NCBI GenBank assembly: GCA_016705235.1
Contig: JADIYP010000002.1
Location: 620,001-684,000, forward strand
Source: Candidatus Leptovillus affinis
GTDB taxonomy: Bacteria > Chloroflexota > Anaerolineae > Promineifilales > Promineifilaceae
Direction of reading: 5' to 3'
DNA length: 64,000 bases
The position numbers and the translations under genes were made by a program. The notes beneath the pieces were generated by a model. The model did no database searches and was not told the DNA's origin. It worked only from the letters and a program-made list of their open reading frames with translations. Of the stretch, positions 18,801 through 26,825 are shown one piece after another (the first letter of the stretch is position 1; each line of letters begins with the position of its first letter).

Positions 18801-19387
18801 GCGATTTGCCTGCCGCTCGTGAAGCGTATGAAAAGGCTCATGCCATCTTCCAGGCCCAGCATATGGCTGCGGGTCTGGCCTTCTACCATCGCGGGCTGGG
18901 GGAGTTGGCCTTTGGCCGGCAGGATTGGGCGGCGGCGCAAAGCCAATATGAAAAGAGTTTGACGTTTCTGACCGGCGCCCATAATCCGTGGATCAAGGCT
19001 TATGTGTTGTGCCAACTGGCTCGCGTTTGGGTGCGGCGGGGGGATTTAACCCAGGCGCGCGGGCTACTTGGGCAGGCCATGGAACAGGCGATGATGCAGG
19101 GCGACAAGGGCTTAACGCTGTTTGTGTTGGCTGGCATGGTTGAATTACGTTACGCAGAGGGGCTGTGCCCGGAAGCCATTGCCCTGGCCGCTTATGTACG
19201 CTCGCATCTGGCGACATTTTGGGAGGCGAGAGAGTGGATTAAGGCATGGTTGGAGGAAAAAAGCCTGGAGTTGCCGCCGGAGGAATTGGCGTTGGCCTTA
19301 AACGCGATGTTGGATTTGTCGCTGGATACTGTGGTGATTAGCGCACGAACGGCGTTAGGGGCAGACTCCCTGTTGGGCCAGGTGTAA
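15887..19387 (+). CDS. Large BTAD/NB-ARC/TPR transcriptional regulator
   Basis: About 1166 residues. Order: a winged-helix/OmpR-like domain (LRLCFLGAAQISLDGQ, 1-95); a bacterial transcriptional activation (BTAD) domain (~100-250); an NB-ARC-type ATPase with Walker A GPGGSGKT (~305) and Walker B LLLVLDNFEHL (~380); and some ten TPR-like repeats to the C-terminus. This is the AfsR/SARP-like STAND architecture, in which ligand or peptide sensing by the TPRs controls an ATP switch and DNA binding. TTG 15887 is chosen because GAGGTGG and a TATAAT box stand directly upstream and the winged helix begins there. An open frame runs back to 15653 but is not family-like. No target genes are adjacent. Confidence 0.88.
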   Translation: MAQLRLCFLGAAQISLDGQAAGTDRRKAVALLAYLAVTAVPHNREALAARFWPEADQSRALAYLRRTLWEINQMIGEGRLLVERDQVAFLPQPDAWVDVAVFQSGCAAGDEAGLATAVALYQGDFMAGFTLRDAPDFDAWQYDQAERLRRQFGDALQRLAQGAGEKGAWETAVSHARRWLSLDLLNEAAHRLLMRLYAQMGQRAEAIRQYDFCLQTLANELGIAPEPETTALLAQIKAGQWAATPDQPPSGVRIALVDGETAVPPKPSRSYLPAQLTPFVGRQDELAEINRLFADPACRLLTLVGPGGSGKTRLALQLARRYVNGERAVFPDGVYFVPLAPLTAPDFILAALTSALRLNFFAESESPRQQLLDILRHQSLLLVLDNFEHLLSGEGVHLPADILTAAPDVKILATSRLRLNVRGEQVYQVVGMKTPPPELAAQANAADYSAVKLFVQSAQRIAPDFALTRENQTAIIRICQLVNGLPLGIELAAGWLALLTPDEIVTEMASSLDFLETTQHDVPERQRSLRAVFDYSWRLLTPPEQQIFAACSVFYGSFSRQAAQAVTGASLRDLMGLVTKSLLWREENGRFQIHELLRQYAHERLTAVPATLQAVSDRHSAYFNQFLREQGEAMKGPNQKETFDLVELEEDNIRAAWLWALAQEDYACVNASLDGLLIFYSARALLSDFHALLGVGVERLETAVAGGNDTPETRRTLFYLLVLSCWSLNYELTNQKPRALCQRALALLPQIEESVQATLPYAYLGIISAWLLDMDAGLAMFTRCLARLRQKGDVWETAVALNIYGGSLIDLTRWDEARQYLGESINLSRQIGNRLLLAQNLQTMGYLEAIRRNYDEAFRLLEECQGIYQALNVPRGAASVLYNMGDTSISAGQYRQSIQQYQASVELFETVGEQKMVASMYSWQSIAAARLGDFDLAAVLRRKSLDGFAKIKDEGGLAWAHWEWGELQRIQGDLPAAREAYEKAHAIFQAQHMAAGLAFYHRGLGELAFGRQDWAAAQSQYEKSLTFLTGAHNPWIKAYVLCQLARVWVRRGDLTQARGLLGQAMEQAMMQGDKGLTLFVLAGMVELRYAEGLCPEAIALAAYVRSHLATFWEAREWIKAWLEEKSLELPPEELALALNAMLDLSLDTVVISARTALGADSLLGQV

Positions 19388-19460
19388 AGATAAGTCGGGA
19401 GTGATGTGATGCCGGTGGATTCCGCCCGGTATCCGTACCCCGCAGTCCCCATTGTGTTAT

Positions 19461-19569
19461 CTAGCAGTCTATCGGAGAACCTCTTTTTGTAGCCGGGGTA
19501 TCCTTACCCCGCCTCTGGAAGACGCGGTAAGAAACCGCGGCTACGGGTAATTTACCGACAAACTGCTAG
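19461..19569. mobile_element. 109-bp CTAGCAG element, full-length copy
   Basis: Terminal inverted repeats: CTAGCAGTCTATCGG on the left and the complement of CCGACAAACTGCTAG on the right. An inner arm pair GTAGCCG / CGGCTAC surrounds two GC-rich hairpins. It has the same length as the copy at 29627-29735 but the opposite orientation. It is non-coding and fits a MITE. TA or CTAG could be the target duplication; flanks do not decide. Confidence 0.8.
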
Positions 19570-19610
19570 CGGATTTTTATAGTCACAGCTAACAGCCTAC
19601 AGCTAACAGC

Positions 19611-20432
19611 CTACGTCTGCTCGTCGTCTTCAGTTTGGTTGGTGATGGTGTGGCGGGCTTCGATGCGGGCGACGAGAATCCGGCCCGTGATTAAGGCGAT
19701 TCCGGCTAACGCCCCGATGGTTCCCCAGGTGGATCGGCTGAATTCTAAGCCGTAGGCGCCGATCATGGTGAGGATGATGGCGCTGGGGAGCCGGCCCAAA
19801 ATGCTGGCGGCCAGGAATTTTGCGCCGGAGATGCCGGATAATCCGCCAACAAAGTTCATCGCATCGGTGGGGAAGACAGGGAGGACGAAGGCAATGGTGA
19901 AAAAGAAGAAACCTTGTTTTTCGCCGATGCGATACCAGCGATCGAGCAGGTCTTTATCGACAAGACGTTCGACTAACGGCCGTCCCATCCACCGCGCCAG
20001 GGCAAACGCCAGTTGACTGGCGGCAACAATGCAGACCATGTTCAAAACCAGGGCGGGCCAGAAGCCATACACGTATCCGGCGGCGATGAGAAAAACGTGT
20101 CCGGGGATAAACGCAATGATGACTTGCACCAGTTGAGCCACAGCCAGGACCAATGGACCTAGTGCGCCGTAACTCTTCAGATAGGCGCTGACTGCTTCCT
20201 GGTCGCCGACCAGGAATAACAGCTCCAGGGCTGGCTGGCGGATTTGCCAGAGTAAAATGCCGGTAAGGAGAATGGCCAGGCCAAGGAAGAATCGGCGGCG
20301 GGTAACGGCCGTTATTACCCGCACAGGTTCATCTTTTCCTGGTAGCGCAATAGGCAAAATTGAGGCGAAAAGCTGGTTTAATTGTTGCCGAAGCATCTGC
20401 ATATTAAACTTGGAATTTGTCGAAGCGGCCAT
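19611..20432 (-). CDS. TVP38/TMEM64 (VTT/DedA-like) membrane protein
   Basis: 273 residues with about six hydrophobic segments and the VTT core (IIAFIPGHVFLIAAGYVYG, then FPTDAMNFVGGLSGI). VTT/DedA-superfamily proteins sit in the cytoplasmic membrane and are linked to lipid scrambling or proton-coupled transport; the exact role here is unknown. The start at ATG 20432 has only a weak GGGAA upstream. The gene's 3' end touches an AGCTAACAGCCTAC simple repeat (19587-19615), also found near 9117-9145. Confidence 0.87.
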   Translation of the reverse strand: MAASTNSKFNMQMLRQQLNQLFASILPIALPGKDEPVRVITAVTRRRFFLGLAILLTGILLWQIRQPALELLFLVGDQEAVSAYLKSYGALGPLVLAVAQLVQVIIAFIPGHVFLIAAGYVYGFWPALVLNMVCIVAASQLAFALARWMGRPLVERLVDKDLLDRWYRIGEKQGFFFFTIAFVLPVFPTDAMNFVGGLSGISGAKFLAASILGRLPSAIILTMIGAYGLEFSRSTWGTIGALAGIALITGRILVARIEARHTITNQTEDDEQT

Positions 20433-20509
20433 AAGATTCCCGATTCTCTCAGTTTATTGCCCGTTCAGGTGGATTTTGCAACCTCGGCGCTGTGCGGGCG
20501 GCCGGGGCC

Positions 20510-21397
20510 TCAATTGGACATCAGTTCGCCGGTTCCGTTTGTATAATCTTTGTCGCGTAAAAAAAACTCAAGCGCGGACGGCAGGCGACGTTCCCAGGCG
20601 GCTTCATTGTGCGCCGCCCATTTTTCTTCCACATGCAGCAGGTCGCGCTGCGGCCGGTAGCCTTTGTTGACCAAAATTCGCTTCAGGCGGCGCACGCTGG
20701 CATAGTAGCGCCGCGATTGGGTGCGCGGGCGAGTGGTTTCATGGTTGGCGTCGCCGTATTCGCGCGTGCCGGCATCCAGATAAAGGCGACCGGGGTTAAA
20801 CTCGGCTTCGCCCACGTAGGCCAACATGGCGTAATCGGCAAACCAGAGCGATGGACTCATCACCCCGGCGAAACCGAAGACGGCCGTATGAGCAAAAAAG
20901 GCGTACAAACTAATCAGCCCGCCCATAGACGATCCCATGATGCCGGTGTGCCGCTTGTCTGGCAGGGTGCGAAAATCCTGGTCGATCAGCGGTTTGAGCG
21001 TGTGGACGATAAACCCCAGGTATTCATCTCCTTTGCCGCCGCCGTACCCGGCGTGATGAAAGGGGCTGTATTCGTCCATGCGGTGCTGGCCCATATTGGG
21101 AATGCCCACAACAATCGCTTCTAATTGTTGTTCATAGGCCAGCCGTTCCATGGTCTCATCAACGCGCCATTCACCGGCAAAACTGAGGGCGTTATCAAAC
21201 AGATTTTGGCCGTCGTGCATGTAGAGCACCGGGTAGCGCCGGTCGCTGTGGGCGTAAGACGGGGGTAAATAGACAAAAATATCGCGCCGGTTACGCAGGC
21301 GCGGGCTGAGAATGCCTTGAGTTACCTTCAGGGTTCCTGTAACGGTGTGATAGCCGTGATAGATCGTTTCGTAAGCGTGCCATTTTGTTTTCTGCAA
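20510..21397 (-). CDS. Alpha/beta-hydrolase esterase (enterochelin-esterase/esterase-D-like)
   Basis: 295 residues. Motifs: an N-terminal beta-sheet domain, VYLPPSYAHSDRRYPVLYMHDGQN, and the nucleophile elbow GSSMGG (~153). Such proteins hydrolyse carboxyl esters; the substrate is unknown. There is no signal peptide, so it is cytosolic. TTG 21397 is chosen because GGAG lies seven bases upstream. An alternative TTG 18 bases earlier would place that site inside the gene. It is a single minus-strand gene. Confidence 0.88.
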   Translation of the reverse strand: MQKTKWHAYETIYHGYHTVTGTLKVTQGILSPRLRNRRDIFVYLPPSYAHSDRRYPVLYMHDGQNLFDNALSFAGEWRVDETMERLAYEQQLEAIVVGIPNMGQHRMDEYSPFHHAGYGGGKGDEYLGFIVHTLKPLIDQDFRTLPDKRHTGIMGSSMGGLISLYAFFAHTAVFGFAGVMSPSLWFADYAMLAYVGEAEFNPGRLYLDAGTREYGDANHETTRPRTQSRRYYASVRRLKRILVNKGYRPQRDLLHVEEKWAAHNEAAWERRLPSALEFFLRDKDYTNGTGELMSN

Positions 21398-21524
21398 AGT
21401 TATTCTCCGATTCAAATGGGTGGTTTGTGTTCACCCGCGAAAGTGGCGGGTAATTTTCCCTTTTTTTTACGATCCGTCCAATCCTGTTTTATATTCGCAG
21501 CAATTCTCAATTTAACCAGAAATG

Positions 21525-21606
21525 TGTCATGCTGAGGTCCTCCGAAGCATCTCCTTCTTCTGGTGGAGCGGGATGCTTCGCTCCGAAGACTCCGCTCAGC
21601 ATGACA
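21525..21606. repeat. 82-bp TGTCATGCTGAG palindromic repeat, copy 3
   Basis: Same length and ends as the copy at 9302-9383. It lies in the 500-base gap between the esterase and the DUF1992 gene, which otherwise holds only the inverted-repeat element at 21628-21761. Confidence 0.85.
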
Positions 21607-21627
21607 GTTCAGCGTAAATTGCAAAGA

Positions 21628-21761
21628 AATTACGGGTCTTGGGGATTTCAGGGGGTTTGGTCTGATTCGTGAAGCGTGATGCGTGACCAGAGAGGTTTCA
21701 CGCATCACGCTTCACGCATCAGGGCTGTCAACCCCCTGAGTTCCTGAAGAACCGAAATTAC
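21628..21761. mobile_element. Inverted-repeat element with GCGTGA hairpin core, copy 2
   Basis: The outer arms ATTACGGGTCTTGGGGATTT and the complement of GTTCCTGAAGAACCGAAAT pair around GTGAAGCGTGATGCGTGA / TCACGCATCACGCTTCACGC. It is homologous to 12363-12487. No coding capacity. Confidence 0.65.
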
Positions 21762-21897
21762 CTTGTCCGCACGAATGCCTGATCTAAATTGAGAATTCCT
21801 GTTATATTCGCTAAAAGTCGGATTAGTATCTGGCGGGCAAAAACGGCCGTGCCATTACAATTAGGCCAGCATTAACCCATGACAGCGAGGATGAACG

Positions 21898-22464
21898 ATG
21901 GACGACGACCGCAAGGAAACACCGGAAGAATTGCAGGCGCAGCAAGAGGAGCGCGAGCGGCTGATTGAGCATCGGCTGCGGCTGCGTTTTGACCGGCCAA
22001 ATTTGATTGAGGATTTGATTGAAGACGGCCGTCTTCAAGGCTTATTTGATAATCTTCCCGGCAAGGGTAAACCGCTGAACCTGAACCAAAACCCGTACAG
22101 CGCTAACAATGAAATAGCCAACAGCCTGTTGAAAGATAACCAGATGGTGCCTGCCTGGTTGGCCCAACGCAACGGCATTCAGGCGCAAATCGACGCCTTT
22201 CGCGTGCAGGTAATCCGCGTCTGGCGGCGGTATGAACAGGAATATCGGTTTGTCCAGGACGAAGGGATTCGCAGTGGGCTGATTATTGGCTGGGACGACG
22301 AAGTGCGGAAATTGGACGAGAAAGCGGCGCAGATTAACAAGCAGGTGGAAAGTTATAATCTGAAACGGCCGTTAGAAAACCTGGAAATCTACAAACTGCG
22401 CCTGGATGAAGAACTGAGTCGCGCCGGCGCCCGCCGCTACCTGCGCGATATGTCTGGTCTTTGA
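21898..22464 (+). CDS. DUF1992 / DnaJC28-domain protein
   Basis: 188 residues. The conserved core LIEDLIEDGRLQGLFDNLPGKGKPL is followed by NEIANSLLKDNQMVPAWL, diagnostic of the DnaJ-homologue subfamily C member 28 conserved domain. There is no J domain. Function is not established in bacteria. GAGG seven bases before ATG 21898 supports the start. It is followed at once by a perfect 19-bp hairpin shared with the convergent acyltransferase gene. Confidence 0.9.
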   Translation: MDDDRKETPEELQAQQEERERLIEHRLRLRFDRPNLIEDLIEDGRLQGLFDNLPGKGKPLNLNQNPYSANNEIANSLLKDNQMVPAWLAQRNGIQAQIDAFRVQVIRVWRRYEQEYRFVQDEGIRSGLIIGWDDEVRKLDEKAAQINKQVESYNLKRPLENLEIYKLRLDEELSRAGARRYLRDMSGL

Positions 22465-22510
22465 GGCGTGATGCGTGATGCGTGCCCAAAAACGCATCAC
22501 GCATCACGCC
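22465..22510. repeat. GCGTGATGCGTGA hairpin between convergent genes
   Basis: GGCGTGATGCGTGATGCGT (22465-22483) and its exact complement (22492-22510) form a 19-bp stem with an eight-base loop. It begins one base after the DUF1992 stop codon and ends ten bases before the stop of the convergent gene. It probably acts as a bidirectional transcript end, although neither side has a T-run. Confidence 0.75.
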
Positions 22511-22519
22511 TTACGCTGC

Positions 22520-24166
22520 TTACACAGTAATCTGGTCGGCAAAAAGCTGTAATTTTTTGTTCCCAATGCCGGTGACCTGAGTCAGCGATTCGACGGTGGG
22601 GAAAGGACCATGTTCGTCCCGATAAGCGATGATTCGCTGCGCGATGCTGGCTCCAACTCCCGGTAAGATTTCCAGGTCGGCCAGAACGGCCGTGTTCACA
22701 TTCACCAGCGCCACATCTGCCTGTTTCGCCGGAGCCGCCGGCTTGGGCAACGCCTCTACCTGCCGCGCCAGTTCCAGCAAGTTGTCAAATTCCGCGTAAA
22801 AGGCATCCATGATGGCATCCGGGTCTGGGACCAGCCCTTCGTCGGTGTTTACGCCGACAAACACTTTGCCATTGTAGCTGATAATGCTCAATCCCAACGC
22901 CACCCGGCCAGACTGCGGCACCCAGGCCATAATGCCGGCCAATTCCTTCCCGGCAATATAAAGAGGCATTTGCGGTCCTGGCACGTTGGTCATTACCACC
23001 GTCGCTTTGCTGCCAAACATATCGACCATGCGGGTTTGCGCTTCTGCCGGCGACAGGCCAATCCCCTTCAAAATACCAAAGGCGACCAGCGCTTCGGGCG
23101 TATTTTTCAATTCTTCCATCCGCCGCCGCACCTCAACCAGGCGGTCCAATGGGTCGCCTATGTTCACGGGCAGCGTCAGATAAATGATGCCAAACTGGTT
23201 GCCCAGTTCTTCCATTTTTTCCGGCGGCCGGATATTGACAGGCATGGCTGCCCGGAAGCTTACCCCATCCACGGGCGCGCCGCGCTGCTGCATGTAGGCG
23301 CGCACCGCGCCGGTCATCGCCGAGACCAATACGTCGTTGACGGTGCCGCCGGTGACGTTTTTGATGGCTTTTACTTCGGCCAGGGAAAGCGGCCTGGACC
23401 AGGATGCGCGTTTGGCGACGCCCAACTCGCCCTTGAACAAGGTTTTGGGATCAGGTGTGCGGAAGATGAGGCGGCCGGCGGCCAGCGCCGCTTCGGTGCC
23501 TTGCACGGCCCTATCAACGGCGTGCGAGGGGTTGTTGACGGTTTCTAATCCTTCGTGGACCAGCAGGCCGGTGACATCGCGGGCGGTGTGTACGGCCGTC
23601 GACGCCTGCCGCGCCAATGACCCCAATAAACCGAAACGGCCGCTTCGCTCTCGCCGGGTTTCGTCGGTTTGCACGGTGGGGTGCTGCCGGGAGGCTTCGG
23701 GGGACGTATCGGCCATGGACAGCAGCACGTACATCAGGGCGATGCCATCGGCGATGGCGTGATGCAGCCGCGACATAACGACCGTGCCTTGTTCGTAGCC
23801 TTCGATGAAGTGACACTGCCACAACGGTTTGCTGTAATCGAGGGGCGTGCTCATCAGGTCGCTGATCATGTTTTGCAGCGTGTGATAGTCGCCGGGGGCC
23901 GGCAAGGCGACGCGGTGGACGTGGGCGTTGATGTTGAAGTTGGGGTCGAACTCCCACTGCGGGCTGGCTAACGGCCGTTTCGGATGCACCACGCGCTGCC
24001 GGAAGCGGTCAAATCGCAGCCAGCGGTGTACCACGACCTGAATAAATTCATCAAAATCCAACACCTCATCAAAGGTCAAAATGCCGGAGACCATCATGAG
24101 GTTGGTGGGGTCTTCCATCCCCAACCAGGCTGCGTCTACACTGGAAAGCGCTTCTCGTTTAGCCAT
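22520..24166 (-). CDS. WS/DGAT acyltransferase fused to helix-hairpin-helix domain
   Basis: 548 residues. Residues 1-~465 are a wax ester synthase/diacylglycerol acyltransferase with the catalytic HHAIADG motif (~135-141), N-terminal LSSVDAAWLGMEDPTNLMMV and PGPQMPLYIAG near the C-terminal end. The enzyme uses acyl-CoA to make wax esters or triacylglycerol. After a Pro/Ala linker, the last ~60 residues form a ComEA-type helix-hairpin-helix (NVNTAVLADLEILPGVGASI), normally a DNA-binding or protein-interaction module. ATG 24166 is preceded by GGAG. It is the downstream member of a tandem duplicate, 38 bases after its paralogue. Confidence 0.92.
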   Translation of the reverse strand: MAKREALSSVDAAWLGMEDPTNLMMVSGILTFDEVLDFDEFIQVVVHRWLRFDRFRQRVVHPKRPLASPQWEFDPNFNINAHVHRVALPAPGDYHTLQNMISDLMSTPLDYSKPLWQCHFIEGYEQGTVVMSRLHHAIADGIALMYVLLSMADTSPEASRQHPTVQTDETRRERSGRFGLLGSLARQASTAVHTARDVTGLLVHEGLETVNNPSHAVDRAVQGTEAALAAGRLIFRTPDPKTLFKGELGVAKRASWSRPLSLAEVKAIKNVTGGTVNDVLVSAMTGAVRAYMQQRGAPVDGVSFRAAMPVNIRPPEKMEELGNQFGIIYLTLPVNIGDPLDRLVEVRRRMEELKNTPEALVAFGILKGIGLSPAEAQTRMVDMFGSKATVVMTNVPGPQMPLYIAGKELAGIMAWVPQSGRVALGLSIISYNGKVFVGVNTDEGLVPDPDAIMDAFYAEFDNLLELARQVEALPKPAAPAKQADVALVNVNTAVLADLEILPGVGASIAQRIIAYRDEHGPFPTVESLTQVTGIGNKKLQLFADQITV

Positions 24167-24204
24167 TTGCTCCTCTCCTGAAGATTGTTATATGCCAGTC
24201 GTCT

Positions 24205-25833
24205 TTAAATTGTGATGTGGTCCTGAATGAGCGCTAATTTGGATTCGTTGATGCCGGTGACGTGGATGAGATCATGGGTGGCGGCGAAACGGCCGTTTTC
24301 CTCACGGTAGGCCACAATCCGCTCCGCCATCGTCCGGCCAATGCCCGGCAAAACGTCCAGGTCGGCGGCGCTGGCCAGATTGATATTAATTTGGGCCGTG
24401 ATGGGCGCTTTGGCGGCCGCTTCCTCTTCAATCTGACGCACCAGGTCTACCAGCGCCTCAAACTCTTCATAAAAATAATTGATAATTTCATCCGGGTTTG
24501 GAACCAGGCCGGTATCGGTGTTCACGCCCAGATACACCCTGCCCGCGTAGCTGAGAATGGAGATGCCCAACGCCACGCGGCCGGCTTGCGGAACCCAAAA
24601 CATCAGGTTTTCAATCTTTTTACCGGCCAGATAGAGTGGGATGGGCGGGCCGGGGACGTTGGTCATCACGGCCGTTGCCTTGCTGGCAAACATAGACACC
24701 GACTGCGCCTGCACCTCTGGCGGCGACATGCCAATCGCATTCAAAATACCGATGGCTACGGCCGCTTCCGGCGTGTTTTTTAGCTGTTCCATCCGCTTGT
24801 GCACCACCTGCAAGCGATCAAACGGATCGGCAATGCCCACCGGCAAGGACAGATACACAATGCCAAATTTGTTGCCCAGCGTGCCCATCTCTTCTTGTTT
24901 GCGCAAATTTACCGGCACGGCCGCGCGGAAATTGAGGCCGTCGACTGTCTGATTTCGCGCCAACATATAGCGGCGCAGCCCGCCCACCATGGCGGCAATC
25001 AACACGTCGTTCACCGTCGTGCCGGTGATGCTTTTGATGGCTTTGACTTCTTTTAAGCGCAGGGGCTTGGACCAGGCAGCGCGTTTGGAGACGCCTAATT
25101 CGCCCCGGAAAATGGTCGGCGGATCGGGCGTGCGAAAGACCAGGCGGCCGGCGGCAACGGCCGCGTCCGTTCCCTGAATGGCCAGATCCATGGCCCTGGA
25201 AGGATTGCTCAAGGTTTCCAGCCCTTCGTTGACAACGCGGCCGGTCAGACGGCGTGTCGTCCGCAGGGTGGAACCCGCCTGCTTAAAGAGCGCGCCCACC
25301 ATCCCGCCGCGCGTGCCCGCTGCTTTTGGCTCTGCAACCACTTCAGGATGGTTCAATGATGCCTCTGGCGTCATGTCGGTCAGCGATAGCAGCACGTAGA
25401 TGAGGGCCATCCCGTCGGCCACGGCATGGTGCAGGCGCACAATGACCGCGCAGCCATCGCCAAAATTTTCTACCAGATGCATTTGCCAGGGCGGTTTGGT
25501 GAAATCCAGCGGCGTGCTCATCAGGTCGCTGACCAGTTCTTGAAGCGCAGCCTGATTGCCAGGAGCAGGCAGGGCAATGCGATGGATGTGGGCGTTGAGG
25601 TCGAAATCTTCATCGTCTTCCCAATAGGGCGCTGCCAGCGGAAGGCGATTTTGCACGATGCGTTGGGTGAAGCGATCAAATTTCAGGAAACGTTTACGCA
25701 GCACCTCTTTGATGACTTCCAGGTCCACGACTTCTTTGAAGGTCAGGATGCCGGTCACCATCATGAGGTTGGTTGGGTCTTCCATGCCCAGCCAGGCGGC
25801 GTCTACATTGGATAATGGTTCGCTTTTTGCCAT
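24205..25833 (-). CDS. WS/DGAT acyltransferase fused to helix-hairpin-helix domain (paralogue)
   Basis: 542 residues, clearly paralogous to the following gene over its full length: LSNVDAAWLGMEDPTNLMMV at the N-terminus, HHAVADG catalytic motif (~133), PGPPIPLYLAGKK, and the C-terminal hairpin domain (ININLASAADLDVLPGIGRT). Both copies carry the same unusual fusion, so fusion preceded duplication. GGAG eight to nine bases before ATG 25833. The pair probably forms one operon for neutral-lipid synthesis, perhaps with different acyl acceptors. Confidence 0.92.
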   Translation of the reverse strand: MAKSEPLSNVDAAWLGMEDPTNLMMVTGILTFKEVVDLEVIKEVLRKRFLKFDRFTQRIVQNRLPLAAPYWEDDEDFDLNAHIHRIALPAPGNQAALQELVSDLMSTPLDFTKPPWQMHLVENFGDGCAVIVRLHHAVADGMALIYVLLSLTDMTPEASLNHPEVVAEPKAAGTRGGMVGALFKQAGSTLRTTRRLTGRVVNEGLETLSNPSRAMDLAIQGTDAAVAAGRLVFRTPDPPTIFRGELGVSKRAAWSKPLRLKEVKAIKSITGTTVNDVLIAAMVGGLRRYMLARNQTVDGLNFRAAVPVNLRKQEEMGTLGNKFGIVYLSLPVGIADPFDRLQVVHKRMEQLKNTPEAAVAIGILNAIGMSPPEVQAQSVSMFASKATAVMTNVPGPPIPLYLAGKKIENLMFWVPQAGRVALGISILSYAGRVYLGVNTDTGLVPNPDEIINYFYEEFEALVDLVRQIEEEAAAKAPITAQININLASAADLDVLPGIGRTMAERIVAYREENGRFAATHDLIHVTGINESKLALIQDHITI

Positions 25834-25938
25834 GCAGCTTCTCCGGTAGGTTTTGTAGGATGAAGATTGAAGGGAGGAATTTTCCAGTCCCCTTATCAGT
25901 ATAACGCAATTCGGATTTCAGGTGAAACGCTGTCGAGA

Positions 25939-26598
25939 TTAATTTGTCGTCTTACTGGCTGGCATGTTTAAGTTGGCAAGATGTTCGGCGCGGCTGTGAT
26001 AGTGCAGCCGCCAGGTTTCGCGGGTGGGGTGTTCCACCAGCTCGAAGCGGGTGATGCCGGTGTTTTTGGTCCATACTTCACAGCGCCGCCAGGGACCGAT
26101 GTTGAAGACGTGGTCGTAGGTTAGCTCGATGACGCCGCCGTGGCAGACGGCCACGACGATTTCGCTGCGGTGTTTTTCGATGAGGCTTTCGATGAACATG
26201 CCGACGCGTACGCGGAAGTGCATCAGGCTTTCGCCGTTGTCGTAGTCGGGGGTGATGGAGGAAAACGGCCGTTCCGATCCCCAATAATCGCTGTATTCCG
26301 GCAAACCATCACTCGGCCAGGGGGTGTGGTCCAGGCGGTTGTTGCCAATCTCGCGCAGGCGATCATCCGGCTGAATGGTCAGGCCGTAGGCGGCGGCCAG
26401 CGGCGCGGCCGTTTCTTGCGCCCGTTTCATGGTGCTGGCATAGAGGGCGTCTACGTGGGTCAGGTGGTCGGGCAGCCATTTTGCCAGGGCGGCCGCCTGG
26501 TGTTGGCCCAGGTCGGTCAGCCCGGCGTCCATGTTGCCCTTGTCCCAGTCTGGTAGATTGACATAGCTTTGTCCGTGGCGAATCATGTAGAGTTGCAT
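25939..26598 (-). CDS. Histidine phosphatase (phosphoglycerate-mutase family)
   Basis: 219 residues from ATG 26598. The phosphohistidine motif RHGQ is at residues 7-10, the acid residue lies in the middle and CHGGV provides the second histidine. It belongs to the broad-specificity histidine phosphatase clade; the substrate could be a sugar phosphate or cobalamin intermediate and is not predictable. An upstream extension to 26634 would place 12 residues before MQLYMIRHGQ and is not family-like. The promoter region upstream is occupied by the 65-bp tandem repeats. Confidence 0.9.
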   Translation of the reverse strand: MQLYMIRHGQSYVNLPDWDKGNMDAGLTDLGQHQAAALAKWLPDHLTHVDALYASTMKRAQETAAPLAAAYGLTIQPDDRLREIGNNRLDHTPWPSDGLPEYSDYWGSERPFSSITPDYDNGESLMHFRVRVGMFIESLIEKHRSEIVVAVCHGGVIELTYDHVFNIGPWRRCEVWTKNTGITRFELVEHPTRETWRLHYHSRAEHLANLNMPASKTTN

Positions 26599-26635
26599 AA
26601 TAAATTCCTGGTAGATGGTTAAGTTTGTTTGCAAT

Positions 26636-26825
26636 GACCCTAAAGGGTTTGTGTCCCAAAAGGTCTAATTTTTCAAGAGCAAAACCCTTAGGGTCTGGGA
26701 AGACCCTAAGGGTTTGAGTCCCAAAAGGTCTAATTTTCAAGAGCAAAACCCTTAGGGTCTGGGAAGACCCTAAGGGTTTGAGTCCCAAAAGGTCTAATTT
26801 TCAAGAGCAAAACCCTTAGGGTCTG
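26636..26825. repeat. Three tandem palindromic units of about 65 bp
   Basis: Three units (26636-26701, 26702-26765, 26766-26825). Each begins GACCCTAAGGGTTT and ends AAACCCTTAGGGTC, enclosing CCCAAAAGGTCTAATTTT. The arms resemble those of the 181-bp element (GACCCCAAGGGTTT). The third unit runs into the TPR protein gene and supplies its stop codon at 26816-26818. Confidence 0.85.

Noticed and set aside
17900..19015. 371-codon minus-strand open frame
   Set aside because: It is antisense to the TPR region of the BTAD regulator and shows no family features.
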